Part shown: in pieces, positions 33,662-43,498 of the stretch | Numbering within the stretch: the stretch's first letter is position 1 | Layout: every line of letters starts with the position of its first letter | Source of the DNA: Seminavis robusta | Taxonomy: Eukaryota > Bacillariophyta > Bacillariophyceae > Naviculales > Naviculaceae | Assembly: GCA_903772945.1 (NCBI GenBank) | Contig: CAICTM010000359.1 | Coordinates: 1 to 64,000 of the forward strand | Length of the DNA: 64,000 nucleotides | Reading direction: 5' to 3' | The notes under the pieces: model-generated | What the model saw: the letters and a program-made list of their open reading frames with translations, nothing else | Told to the model about the DNA's origin: nothing | The model's database searches: none | Position numbers and translations under genes: made by a program

Positions 33662-36600
33662 ATGTCACCCCTTATTACGCTACTAGAGCCACTGAAGCAG
33701 GAGTGCAAGGGTATTGCGCCCCCGGTCCGATTCCACTACAATAGCAAAAGAAGGGCTTTGATCAGCTCCAGCAGCAAATCCACTAGTACTAGAAGTATTA
33801 ATAGCACTGGACAATACTCCATCAACGGGAGGAGCAGCCGAAACAAGCTTACGACGATGTGTGCTACCATGACCACTTCAGGAGAACAGCAGCAGCAGCA
33901 ACCACCCGCCATGGACCAGAGGAGGAGAAGGTCTATCTTGGCAGACTATACCATTGAACGGGCCGGCCCTGATAGCAGTAGTAGTGGCAGCAGCCCCGAT
34001 TTGGAAGATCAGCCTAATACAACCACCCATTCCCGAAGGAAAAGCCATTCCGAGACGTTGCAGAGTCTCTACAAGTTTCATCATCAGGAGGACAACAATG
34101 ATGGCAACAAGATGGAAGATGCTTCTGATCAGCTGCACAAGGCACTTTCGACTACGGAGATCTTGCTCAATCTACCCATGGAGGGTAGTAGCAGCGAGTG
34201 CAGCGTCAGTATTCGAAGAAGACGACGACGACCTCACAACAGCAGCAACAAATCATCCAGTAGTGCCTCAGGCATGGACTGCAGCAGTGGCAGGAACCGC
34301 TCATCTTGCTCCAGTCGTCTCCGCATGTCCTTGCAGAATGTACTGGCGCAGCATGATGAGGAGCAAGATAAGAATGTCATTGCTTCAGCTACTGCCACTG
34401 ATACTCCTCCTATCCGACGATCCTCCACGGCTACTATAGTAGAGACCAGCAGCACCACGACCGACAAAGGAATTCAGTTTGAATTGCGACGATCTGGCAG
34501 TGCTTCCATCACCACCAGACGCAAGCTACCCCAACGACAGCTTTCGAGCAACACTCGCCTTCGCAACTCTATTGCACACTTGCTATCCATGGACAACAGC
34601 GACGGCGAGGAGATTCACCCGGATACCCTCCGTTCTAGCTGCTCCTTGAAGAAGCAGAAGAAGAACAAGCGACGCAGTGACAGCGATCTCATGGCGAAAC
34701 TGCCAGCAACCATTACCCAACAAAGTCCCTCCACGTCGTCCTTGGACTCCTGCACATCCACCACGGCTAGCAGTACAGCTTCGACGACGACTGCCAGCAA
34801 ACGGTACTCGAGACGAGCACGCATTGCGGGAGAACCAAACGACGAGGACGTCCCAGCCCTGCTACCGCCACCAACAAAGACACCCGATCCACAAGAGATT
34901 CTGGGCATTTTCCAACCACGGCCATCCTTGTTTCGTCGTACTAGTAGTGCTACATGTACCACTCATCCGGATGGCACTACTACTACTTCCGCGAAACAAC
35001 TACAACGGACAAGCAGTCATGGCTGCCACTTGATACCCTTGCACAAGACACGACGCATGTCCCAAACCAAGGGACTCTCGAATGCCGTATTGAAAACCGA
35101 AATCTCCAAGAACCTTCGACGACAGAGCGCATCGCCTGAAGTAACATTGACCCAGACACAGTCCGGACTTGACGAGTCCAGAGAAACGCCCGAGGTGACA
35201 ACAAAGGTCAATAGCACGGAACAGTACGATGACGACGACGACGACGATCACAGCACAACCAGTAGTTGCTTTCCCAGGCGCTCTTGGTTGGATCGCAGTA
35301 GTATAACGTTGGAGATTCCCTCAATACAAGATCTTGGATACGGAGAGGCGCCCGAGAAGGAGGACGAATTATACGGAGACGTCGTCAAGGCGCCCGAGAA
35401 GACCCCTCGAAAGATGGGGCGCGCCCGTTCTGGTACTGCCTTGTCGTCACTCGTCTCCAACAGCAACCACAACAAGGGACTGGAAACCAGGAGCAACCAC
35501 CAACGACGCAAACGTGCGAGCGGTAATGCCTTGTCGTCACTCGTCTCCAACAACACCCAAAAGGGACTGGAAACCAGCAGCAGCAACCACCTCCCCCGCG
35601 CCAAGCGTTCGAGCCAAAACGATCTCTTTGGGATGGTCCAAAGACGAAGTTCCATTCGCAGCCTGACTCCTCCCAAACCGTTGTCCAATCTAGTAGGACA
35701 GCAGAAATCCAACGAGGCCGGATTACCACGAGCTTCACGTCGAGGATCTTCCAACCGTTTGTCGGGACTGACGGTTTCCGAAATGGCACTCTCGCAGGCA
35801 CAATCGTCTTCCAATCACCACAAGAAGAATGCGCAGTGGACGTCGTCTCTTTCGACCAACATGCCCACGCGACGCCCCTCAACGATTCGGAGTTTGCAAC
35901 AACCATCCGAAACTGGTGGTGGTGCTCAGAACAACAGTTACTCTAGACGTCTCAGCACGACGCGACTTTCGGGAATGTCCGTGGCCGATCTGGCCCTCGC
36001 GAATGCCCAGCAGAAACCCGCCTCCAATAAAGGCAATGCTCAGTGGACATCCTCTCGCAACAAGCCCACGACAGAGAATCCATTCCTTCTCAAGCGCACT
36101 TCGATGAGTACAATGAACATGCGAAGCAAGAGTGCAACATCGTCCTCCATGATGAAAAGGGGTCCATCCTCTTCCTCCTTGACCTTATCCAGCCACCATC
36201 ATCATCGTCAGCCCAGCCGAATCTACTGTCTCAACAACGACGACGATAATAAGAAGAGTTCCCTCCGTACAAACTCTCTCACACGGCGTTCTAGTTTGCT
36301 GCTTTCGGGATTGTCCTACTCCGAAATGGCCTTGTCGAATGCACAGCATGAAATGTCGTCATCTTCCTTGTGCTCCACATCATCTTCCCGTCAGACATCA
36401 AGAAGGTCAGACTCCATGGGCATGTCCTCCAGCCGCCGCAGCAGTAACGACTCCAATCGCAAATCGAGACGGTCCGACTCTAACCGCCGCAGCAGCAACG
36501 AGACAATCGAAGAATCGTTGGAGTCTTCTTGCTCATCCCTGCTGCAAGGTGTCTTGGACAGGAGATTGTCCGCGGCACAGAAAAGTCTTTTGGACAATAG

Positions 36601-37021
36601 CCTCTTCGACGATAGTCTTCTCAACGACAGCATCTTGGACGAGAGCATTCTGGGTGACAGCATCATAATGGAGGACAGTAGCAAAATGGACGACAGCAGC
36701 GTGGTGGACAATCGACGTCGCGACAACCCAAGTCTTGTCTCCTTGTTGAATACACCAGCTGCACCTCCACAACAGCGTGAGGCCAACTATCTACCCTATG
36801 CGCACAGCTTGCTGGATCAATTGGGAGACACCATCGTCACGCAGCCGCCGCATTCGCACCCCAAACAGCACTCTCCGAAACCTCCCAAAAAGCCCGGCGT
36901 GTTGGGTGGCAACAGCGAAGCCGTCAAACAATTTGTAGCAGAAAAGAAGAGAGGAGTTTCTCGCAGATCGTCCAATGGGAGTTTGGAACTCTTGGCCATG
37001 CTGAGCCGTTGCAATGTGTAA
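33662..37021 (+). CDS. Ser-rich protein B with three SEMALxxAQ/AQWTSS modules
   Basis: A 1119-residue intronless frame from the ATG at 33662. It is very rich in Ser, Arg, Asn and Thr and probably disordered. Near residue 160 it has ALSTTEILLNLPME, matching the start of the Ser-rich protein at 20629. Three modules follow: RLSGLTVSEMALSQAQ with NAQWTSS (near 697), RLSGMSVADLALANAQ with NAQWTSS (near 765) and LLSGLSYSEMALSNAQ (near 880, no AQWTSS). Near residues 975-1010 a five-residue Asp-Ser repeat (LLNDSILDESILGDSI) occurs. A duplicated SSLVSN...KGLETxS unit lies near 595-640. No known domain was recognised. It is a larger paralogue of the protein at 20629; the modules may be short binding motifs (inference). 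Confidence 0.78.
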   Translation: MSPLITLLEPLKQECKGIAPPVRFHYNSKRRALISSSSKSTSTRSINSTGQYSINGRSSRNKLTTMCATMTTSGEQQQQQPPAMDQRRRRSILADYTIERAGPDSSSSGSSPDLEDQPNTTTHSRRKSHSETLQSLYKFHHQEDNNDGNKMEDASDQLHKALSTTEILLNLPMEGSSSECSVSIRRRRRRPHNSSNKSSSSASGMDCSSGRNRSSCSSRLRMSLQNVLAQHDEEQDKNVIASATATDTPPIRRSSTATIVETSSTTTDKGIQFELRRSGSASITTRRKLPQRQLSSNTRLRNSIAHLLSMDNSDGEEIHPDTLRSSCSLKKQKKNKRRSDSDLMAKLPATITQQSPSTSSLDSCTSTTASSTASTTTASKRYSRRARIAGEPNDEDVPALLPPPTKTPDPQEILGIFQPRPSLFRRTSSATCTTHPDGTTTTSAKQLQRTSSHGCHLIPLHKTRRMSQTKGLSNAVLKTEISKNLRRQSASPEVTLTQTQSGLDESRETPEVTTKVNSTEQYDDDDDDDHSTTSSCFPRRSWLDRSSITLEIPSIQDLGYGEAPEKEDELYGDVVKAPEKTPRKMGRARSGTALSSLVSNSNHNKGLETRSNHQRRKRASGNALSSLVSNNTQKGLETSSSNHLPRAKRSSQNDLFGMVQRRSSIRSLTPPKPLSNLVGQQKSNEAGLPRASRRGSSNRLSGLTVSEMALSQAQSSSNHHKKNAQWTSSLSTNMPTRRPSTIRSLQQPSETGGGAQNNSYSRRLSTTRLSGMSVADLALANAQQKPASNKGNAQWTSSRNKPTTENPFLLKRTSMSTMNMRSKSATSSSMMKRGPSSSSLTLSSHHHHRQPSRIYCLNNDDDNKKSSLRTNSLTRRSSLLLSGLSYSEMALSNAQHEMSSSSLCSTSSSRQTSRRSDSMGMSSSRRSSNDSNRKSRRSDSNRRSSNETIEESLESSCSSLLQGVLDRRLSAAQKSLLDNSLFDDSLLNDSILDESILGDSIIMEDSSKMDDSSVVDNRRRDNPSLVSLLNTPAAPPQQREANYLPYAHSLLDQLGDTIVTQPPHSHPKQHSPKPPKKPGVLGGNSEAVKQFVAEKKRGVSRRSSNGSLELLAMLSRCNV

Positions 37022-37185
37022 GGAGCGGTCCCAAGGCTACATCGGAAGGACGACATTCGTCCTCACTTACTTGCTTCTACAGTACGACTAATCAGATAAA
37101 GCTAGCATGCGTATTGATTTGAAATGGTATTGACCGCAGTGAATTGTAGAAATCAGGGAGGGCATCCAGCTATTGATTGGTTTTG

Positions 37186-38241
37186 CTAGAGCTCATACGG
37201 CGGACCCGAACGTATCTCGGCGTTGCCTTGGATTTCTTCGAGCAGCTTTGGTGTCGTGTCATCCACAGAGCTAGTACTCGTTTCAATCAAATTCGCAAAG
37301 GTCCTGTAGATATTTTCGTACTCTGGTTTCAAAGGATAAGGTGCTGTGGGCTCAGAGGTCACTCGCTCACTGTCAACGTATTCTTGGTTGCCTCCATCCT
37401 GTAGGCTCATAACAGAACTATTGGAGCTTTCAAAGTCAATGGTCCAAATTTCTCCAGGACCGGCACCACTTGCTGGTTCGTAATTCCAAGCAAAATCTCC
37501 CGTCACAGGTATGCCTTTGTCATTGTTGGCAGCGATCAAATTAAAGGACCCAGCGATGGGAGTCTCCCAATTCTTGGGTACTTCCAAATTTGATTCCTGA
37601 TATGTCAATGGTCCCAGCAATGCATACAAGAGGGAAAGCGGATTGAAAACAATGTCCAATACACCATCGCACCCTTGAACCGCAGAGGTGCCTTTTCGGG
37701 TGACCCAAATCTGTCCAGGATGCCATTTTTTTACACTTTCCTTCCAGGTGACATGTACCTTCTGCAACGAGTCAAGATTCTTGTTAAGCCACGATTTGGC
37801 CAGAGGATACCCCACACATGCCGCTGTATGATACGCCGTAAAGAATGCAAGTTGTTGTCCTTCCGCCATTTGCTTAATCTCTCGGAGGCGCCTCCAATCC
37901 CCAGGAGGCTTTTCCACCAACACATGCTTCCCAGCACGAATCGCTACCAAAGCCAAATCCAGCGTCACTGTTGACGGCGTACAAACAGCGACGGCATCTA
38001 TATCATAATGGTTGCAGTCTTGTAGACAACTTGATAGGGATTGGTAGACCCCGATATCCTCTTCTGACAGCGAGAAATGAGAGAGCCTCTCCAAAGCAGC
38101 ATCTCTGTTCGGGTCGACAATGGCCACCAAGCGGAAGTTGTTGTCTGAACGCTGAATGGCAGGCAAGTGGGCCTTCGTGGCGATCTCCCCGAATCCACCC
38201 AAGACAATATTGACTGTGGTTTTTGCTCCTTGCTGCTCCAT
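37186..38241 (-). CDS. Gfo/Idh/MocA oxidoreductase, D-galactose 1-dehydrogenase-like
   Basis: A 351-residue intronless frame from the ATG at 38241. The N-terminal Rossmann fold shows GGFGEIATKAHLPAI (a variant GxGxxA dinucleotide loop), AVAVCTPS and HVLVEKPPG, the classic Gfo/Idh/MocA lysine motif. The C-terminal substrate domain contains VTWKESVKKWHPGQIW, close in my memory to bacterial D-galactose 1-dehydrogenases. These oxidise D-galactose to D-galactono-lactone with NAD(P), in the De Ley-Doudoroff route. No targeting peptide is obvious, so a cytosolic site is likely. It is convergent with the Ser-rich gene, only 164 bp apart. A bacterial origin by transfer is possible but untested. Confidence 0.82.
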   Translation of the reverse strand: MEQQGAKTTVNIVLGGFGEIATKAHLPAIQRSDNNFRLVAIVDPNRDAALERLSHFSLSEEDIGVYQSLSSCLQDCNHYDIDAVAVCTPSTVTLDLALVAIRAGKHVLVEKPPGDWRRLREIKQMAEGQQLAFFTAYHTAACVGYPLAKSWLNKNLDSLQKVHVTWKESVKKWHPGQIWVTRKGTSAVQGCDGVLDIVFNPLSLLYALLGPLTYQESNLEVPKNWETPIAGSFNLIAANNDKGIPVTGDFAWNYEPASGAGPGEIWTIDFESSNSSVMSLQDGGNQEYVDSERVTSEPTAPYPLKPEYENIYRTFANLIETSTSSVDDTTPKLLEEIQGNAEIRSGPPYEL

Positions 38242-38570
38242 GCTTGTCTATTCGCATCTATCTTCGAGGTTGGTGGTCGGTTGTCTGTGGTTGGTTGTTG
38301 AGGGGTGGTTTTCAACAGATTTGCAAAAGTATCCACGTCTCAAAGGCTTAATGACATGCTTACCTTATTGCCGTACTGGTACGGTAGCGGTACGTTACCG
38401 GAGGTGCGCTCCCAAGCTCCTAAGAAACAGACCTAAGAAACAGACAATCAGGCAACGATCAATGAAAGCTAACCTAAAACTGATTTACACGTTACCTACT
38501 ATAGTATGTAACCGTCCAAGATCGGAACAGCAAAAAGTCTCGATGGTCTAGAGCGCACCAAGGACGCTGG
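38242..38570. other. Gene-free spacer
   Basis: Upstream of the galactose-dehydrogenase-like gene and downstream of the SAM-domain remnant. It has a GGTACGGTAGCGGTACG tract near 38381-38396. No gene recognised; likely promoter of the minus-strand gene starting at 38241. Confidence 0.45.
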
Positions 38571-39090
38571 TTAAAACAAACTTCCCAATGCCTTCGGATG
38601 GCCCTTGGACGCGCCTTGTGCGACCGCGTCCGCCAGACCATGTCCACCTCCGTTTACATCAACTCTGCCAGATACAGAGGCCGCGTTGGATCTAATCCAT
38701 CCAAGGAGACGATTCCGGTCTCCAATCCTTGTCACTCCCAGCTGCTTCAGGTCTTCCTCTCTAAGAAGCAATTGGTCTCCATCAGTCTCGAGGATGTTCT
38801 CGATGAGAAATGTCGCAATGTAGCGTTGCATACCGAGCTCAGCAGGGACTTCCGCCACCCCCTGACTGTCTAATCCACATCCACTCCGTTCATGTAGAGT
38901 TTCAAGGCTTGGTTGTCATGCCGTGTGTCCGTTGGCACGGCTAACTCCACCACAAACTGCATTCCCAAATACTTGAACGTGCTTAACCGCTTTCCTGAAT
39001 CCAATGTTCTTTGTGGTCATAGACTGTTACTCCAAAGTACGACTGTACAGCGTTTTCCAGCTGATTGCCATAAGAAATGGTGACGGTCAT
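38571..39090 (-). pseudogene. SAM-domain protein, frame broken (or split small genes)
   Basis: The lower part (38571 to about 38850) encodes a SAM-like domain: GMQRYIATFLIENILETDGD then LLLREEDLKQLGV and GDRNRLLGWIRS, the usual five-helix protein- or RNA-binding module, ending with a Gly/Ala tail. Upstream, an ATG at 39090 opens MTVTISYGNQLENAVQSYFG; the continuation of similar quality (FKYLGMQFVVELAVPTDTRH) is in another frame and stops at 38870-38872, 15 bp before the first methionine-free part of the SAM frame. Two frame changes would be needed for one gene. Either it is a decayed gene, or indels disturb it, or two tiny genes adjoin. The SAM frame alone has no good ATG before GMQRY. Confidence 0.5.
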
Positions 39091-39700
39091 TCTTTTTTTC
39101 CAACTTTCCACCCGCTAACTAAATGAAGGATTTCGGTTTCAGTAGTGTCGCCTATGCCTTGGATCCTCTTTGATGAGCTCTCCGTGACGCCTCAAGTTGC
39201 CACTCCTATTTTTAAAAATACAGTAACTCGTTAAGATTTCAATGACTCGACGGTGTAAATCGCTTAAAAATGTGAGCGCAAATGGCTTACCGAGCCTCTG
39301 ATCTGCTTTCCTTGTATGTATTATGTCATTTTAAGTATACGAGCGAAACGAGTATGAAAACTCCTTGCAATAAGGCTTCGGGACATGAGACCCTATCTTC
39401 AGCCGTAACCGTTACTCAAGGCCTTAACAACTTTATCTCGCCTTGTGTGAATATTAATACACGAAGACACCAAGATCGCTTTTTAATTAACCCACACCCC
39501 ACAGTACTAGAACTACTTTTTGGCCCAGAAACCAGAAAGCCAAGTGCTGCAGCTTGCATGCGAAGAAGGTCAACACAAAGCTCAAGCGCCCTGGCAATGG
39601 TAGCTATCCTGACCGACCTCCATGCCTCTTCCACTTTCCCTTGTGTACCGTGTGACAATCAAGGCCAAAAAGCACAGGAACGCAAAAAGGAGCAAAAAGA
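39091..39700. other. Divergent spacer
   Basis: 610 bp between the SAM-domain remnant and the LRR gene; probably the LRR gene's promoter and leader. A plus-strand open stretch runs through 39282-39764 but has no family character and overlaps the LRR start in another frame. Confidence 0.45.
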
Positions 39701-42172
39701 ATGGAAAATGCCAAGCAAGTGGAAGAAGCAATCATGGAAGTGGTGGCAAAACGAGCCAGTGTAGCAACCGCTGAATACTTAGTGAAGCAAGAAAGTGGTT
39801 GCCAAAACCATGTTGAGGTCGGCGAAGCTACTGGTACCGACTTGGGAAGGAACGGCGAAAGTGATCACAGTCGAAAGGATCACAGTACCGGTAGTGAAAA
39901 AGACGGAAACAAACACCGCGAAGTCAAGTCAGGATCGGTAGAGAAGAACCCGGAGTCACTACAAGCAAGGTGCAGCCCGAGTATGCCAGTTTGCTTAATT
40001 CCAGAACGAGTAGCCAAATTAGCGCCTCCTGAAGCAGGTCATACCCAGGTGACGCTGCCCCCAGCAGCACACAATACTAAGCGAGCAGTGAACATTCCAT
40101 CGAGCGAACGGCACAAGCCTGCGACTCAAAACGGTGTCAGGAATGTCGATTCTGTTGATGTTCATGATGTGGTGCTCCCCAGTAGGATGAGAATGCACAA
40201 CAACGAAATCGACGTTGATGAATTCATCCAGTTTACGAATCATGACGGCACCGGCAACACAAACACCCAAGCAGAAGCCAAACCAGGCGCAATCCGGCAT
40301 CGAGGTCCGGAATATCAAGGACCTGGAGGTGATTTTTCGGCTTTCTTCAGTGGACTTTCTCAAGAATCAGATGATGGTGAAAGAAACCCAAATCCCTTTG
40401 CTTCGGATGAAATCAATGGTTTTGGGATTCACGCCAGTGGAAACCTGGTAGAAGCTACTGCCGTGGAAGAATCTTCTACTGAATTTGTCGTGACACAAGA
40501 AGCCACACATATTGATGACCTGGAACCACAAAAACAAAGGATGAAGAAGAATGAGCACGAAAACAAAACCAAGATTCAGCTCGCACTGCTGGCTCTATTG
40601 ACCACAATACTTGTGGTCGTTGTCGTTGCGGTGGTCGCCATTGCTGCCAATGATACACATGCATATTCCATTAATGGCACTGTGCCTATCGGTATAGTTG
40701 ACAGTGATGACTATGACGTATATCCACTCATCAGGCCATATTTGTCCAATGTCACACGCCATGCCATTGAACGAGAACTGGCTGTAGGTGTCAATGCTTC
40801 TTCAGCCTCAAGTCACCAGTACCGAGCATATCAATGGCTCCAAGCAGATCCTTGGAAGCAAAACTATACGGCTGCTCGCCTTGTACAGCGATTTGCATTG
40901 GTCACTCTCTATTATGCTACCAACGGTGAAAATTGGATCAATAATGGAGTTGGAGGTATGCAAGAAGTTGAACATCGGGAATTTGATACACCTCGATTGC
41001 GAGCCATGCTGGCGGGGGGTCCTCCAGCTAAACCACCTCCACCACAAAATGACAGTGGCGGCCCTCCCAATAATAATGGTGATGGCGCCCCTACTGCTGG
41101 CAGTCTTCCTCCCAATGCTGCTGGTGGCCCACCTCCTGGTGGTTCTGGTGGCGGTCCTCCTCCAAATGGTGCTGTTGGTGGGCCGCCTTCCAGTGGTGCT
41201 GGGGGAAGTCCTCCTCCAACTGTTGTTGAGCCATCAGCATCATCCAGTGAAATGATACCTCCAGTTGAATCAAACAAGGGAAGAAACTCTACACGGCATC
41301 TACAAAGAGAGCTGCAAAGCACAGACTCCATCACATTGACTGTCCCATCAGAAAAATGGCTTTCTTACGACACATCTGAATGCTTCTGGTTTACCTACAC
41401 CCCCTTTCGATTCCAAACAGCTTGCAATGACGAAAATATGTTTCAATACCTGGACCTGCGGCAAAATGGTCTTGCAGGGAGGGTACCTGAAGAGGTTGGT
41501 CTTTTGACTGGTTTACAAAGTATCAATCTTTATCGAAACCAACACATTCAGGGACCCATTCCAACCACCATTGGCAGGCTGCGACAGCTCCAAACCATTA
41601 GCCTAACAGACAATCAACTCACTGGAACATTGCCCAGTGATCTTGGCTTGCTGACAAACGTCATAGGGTTGAGTGTTCTGAACAATCAGCTCCACGGAAC
41701 ACTCCCAACAGAACTGCTTCAAATGTCCAACCTGGTGAACCTTTTGGCTGACCGCAATGACCTGACTGGGACATTCTTTTCTCCAGATGTGATCTGCCAA
41801 AGTTGGCCCAACCTGCAAGTTGTCATGCTGGGATGGAACAAGATGGAAGGCCCATTGCCTTCATTTGCCAACTGCTCAAGCTTGGGTGCTATTCATCTTG
41901 ATAACCAGGGTTTTACAGGGACTATTGCAGCCGAATGGGGGCACTTGACGAAACTACAGCGGATAATTGTTTATGGAAATGAAGGTATCTTGGGACCAGT
42001 GCCAAGCACATTGGGACAGCTTGCAAACCTGACTGATTTCAAGGTCACAGGGACCGGCATCAATGGAACAATACCCGAGGCACTGTGCGCGCACAAGCTG
42101 GAGGGTGTTGTTCCTGTTGCAAAGTTTGACTGCTCGGCCCAATTGTGCGGGTGTGATTGTCCTTGCAACTAG
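39701..42172 (+). CDS. Leucine-rich-repeat single-pass membrane protein
   Basis: An 823-residue intronless frame from the ATG at 39701. Layout: a long polar N-terminal region (1-290), presumably cytosolic; one membrane helix at about 293-315 (LALLALLTTILVVVVVAVVA); an extracellular part with N-glycosylation sites; a cap beginning LVTLYYATNGENWINN; a Gly/Pro-rich insertion (about 435-545); the rest of the cap (EKWLSYDTSECFWF); then plant-type LRRs from about 590 (LDLRQNGLAGRVPEEVGLLT, then six or more LxxNxLxGxLP repeats); and a Cys-rich end (CSAQLCGCDCPCN). This design, with an inside N-terminus and no kinase, is common among diatom surface LRR proteins, probably for recognition or adhesion. 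The Pro-rich insertion splitting the cap is unusual. Confidence 0.88.
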   Translation: MENAKQVEEAIMEVVAKRASVATAEYLVKQESGCQNHVEVGEATGTDLGRNGESDHSRKDHSTGSEKDGNKHREVKSGSVEKNPESLQARCSPSMPVCLIPERVAKLAPPEAGHTQVTLPPAAHNTKRAVNIPSSERHKPATQNGVRNVDSVDVHDVVLPSRMRMHNNEIDVDEFIQFTNHDGTGNTNTQAEAKPGAIRHRGPEYQGPGGDFSAFFSGLSQESDDGERNPNPFASDEINGFGIHASGNLVEATAVEESSTEFVVTQEATHIDDLEPQKQRMKKNEHENKTKIQLALLALLTTILVVVVVAVVAIAANDTHAYSINGTVPIGIVDSDDYDVYPLIRPYLSNVTRHAIERELAVGVNASSASSHQYRAYQWLQADPWKQNYTAARLVQRFALVTLYYATNGENWINNGVGGMQEVEHREFDTPRLRAMLAGGPPAKPPPPQNDSGGPPNNNGDGAPTAGSLPPNAAGGPPPGGSGGGPPPNGAVGGPPSSGAGGSPPPTVVEPSASSSEMIPPVESNKGRNSTRHLQRELQSTDSITLTVPSEKWLSYDTSECFWFTYTPFRFQTACNDENMFQYLDLRQNGLAGRVPEEVGLLTGLQSINLYRNQHIQGPIPTTIGRLRQLQTISLTDNQLTGTLPSDLGLLTNVIGLSVLNNQLHGTLPTELLQMSNLVNLLADRNDLTGTFFSPDVICQSWPNLQVVMLGWNKMEGPLPSFANCSSLGAIHLDNQGFTGTIAAEWGHLTKLQRIIVYGNEGILGPVPSTLGQLANLTDFKVTGTGINGTIPEALCAHKLEGVVPVAKFDCSAQLCGCDCPCN

Positions 42173-42478
42173 TCATGAGAGGAGTAGCAATTCGCCAGGA
42201 TTCCCTTACTTCATTGCCAGTCAAGGCACTGGCTTGTACAATTAGGAATGCGGGTTCTTCGGGACCATGAAACAAACTCAATCTATTAATTGACCTTTGA
42301 GGAAGATGATGTCCACATCGTCGCCTTGAACCATTTAACAAAGTAGGTAATCGGAAGTATGCACGTAATGTCGAACTGAGCGTTACCACGAATCATTCGA
42401 CTTGGTTCCATTCCAGTCCTGCCACTTTTGACAACGGATTTTAAATCGTTCCATCGCCTGCCACTTTGGTGCGTGTCA
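42173..42478. other. Short convergent spacer
   Basis: 306 bp between the 3' ends of the LRR gene and the methyltransferase gene. It should contain both poly(A) regions. Nothing else seen. Confidence 0.5.
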
Positions 42479-43498
42479 TCACGACCGCTGCTGTTGCTGT
42501 ACCGTCAGACGCAGCATGTGTACCAGTGCTCTCTTGGCATCCATTCCGTCGGCTTGGGGCGTGAGTTGTACGGATCCTAGATTCTCCACTTTGAATCCAA
42601 ATTCTTGGGCCGTCTCGATGATAGTCCACACTCGCGTGTCGTCCGTGTTGCCATGAAGGGCAAACGGCAACAACGCGACGCCTCGTTGTGGATGCAACAG
42701 CCGCCGTAGGGAATCGATCAATTTGGTGTGGAGCTCTGGCATGTAGATACAATCAGCGGCCACAATCACATCAAATAATGATCGATTGTTGTCCATTGTT
42801 TTGGAATTTTCCTCTGGAGTAAGAAAGGAAACAACTTCATCAATGGAACTCCCCCAGTCATACGGAGCCACCCGGGCCGTTTCCTTTTGTTTTGGAAGCT
42901 GTTGCTGTTGGATGCGACGTCCATTACGTTCGGCACATTCGGCCAGACACCGTATCCGATCGGGAATGCTTTGATCGGTGCAGACTACCACTCTGGCGCC
43001 ACACCACTGAGCCGTCCAACTGGGGACTCCACCACCCGCTCCCAATTCCAAAAAGGAGCGTCCTGCCAGTGGATGTCCCTCTGTTTGTGAGGCGCCCAAC
43101 AGCTTGCGACACTGGTCCTTGTCGGCGAGCAAGTTGGCGACATGCCGTGAGGCCGCCCACAGATCGTCCCCGTGGCCGCCACTGGCCGACGACAAAATGT
43201 ACTGCACCTTGATGCCTCCATCTTTTGGAGCACCCAGCTCTTCTTGATTATAATAACCACCAACGCCATCGGGAGTGGACGCACTGCTGCACCAATCTTG
43301 GACGCGGGTCCACTGTTCTTCGTCTTCATCATCATTGGCAGACGACAACGAGAAACCCACAAAATGGAGTCCTTCGTCGTCTTCTGTGGGAAACTCAGCC
43401 GCCTCCAGCCATTGGTACGTTTTCTCGGACAGTCGATGCTTCAGGGCGGACAATGGTAGTGGATCATCGTCGTCTACTACTTGGGCATGGTCGCTCAT
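42479..43498 (-). CDS. Methyltransferase family 16 protein, EFM7/NNT1-like
   Basis: A 339-residue intronless frame from the ATG at 43498. Class I SAM-dependent methyltransferase landmarks: a pre-motif helix DDLWAASRHVANLLAD, motif I FLELGAGGGVPSWTAQWCGA, motif II VVVCTDQS, a VAPYDWG post-motif and FDVIVAADCIYMPELH (motif IV). This set, especially LxLGAGxGxPS and YDWG, matches the yeast EFM7/NNT1 group, which methylates the N-terminus and Lys3 of translation elongation factor 1A. The substrate here is inferred. An acidic N-terminal extension of about 90 residues precedes the fold. It is convergent with the LRR gene. Confidence 0.82.
   Translation of the reverse strand: MSDHAQVVDDDDPLPLSALKHRLSEKTYQWLEAAEFPTEDDEGLHFVGFSLSSANDDEDEEQWTRVQDWCSSASTPDGVGGYYNQEELGAPKDGGIKVQYILSSASGGHGDDLWAASRHVANLLADKDQCRKLLGASQTEGHPLAGRSFLELGAGGGVPSWTAQWCGARVVVCTDQSIPDRIRCLAECAERNGRRIQQQQLPKQKETARVAPYDWGSSIDEVVSFLTPEENSKTMDNNRSLFDVIVAADCIYMPELHTKLIDSLRRLLHPQRGVALLPFALHGNTDDTRVWTIIETAQEFGFKVENLGSVQLTPQADGMDAKRALVHMLRLTVQQQQRS

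Noticed and set aside
39282-39764. 160-codon plus-strand frame before the LRR gene
   Set aside because: Overlaps the LRR start in another frame and shows no family character.
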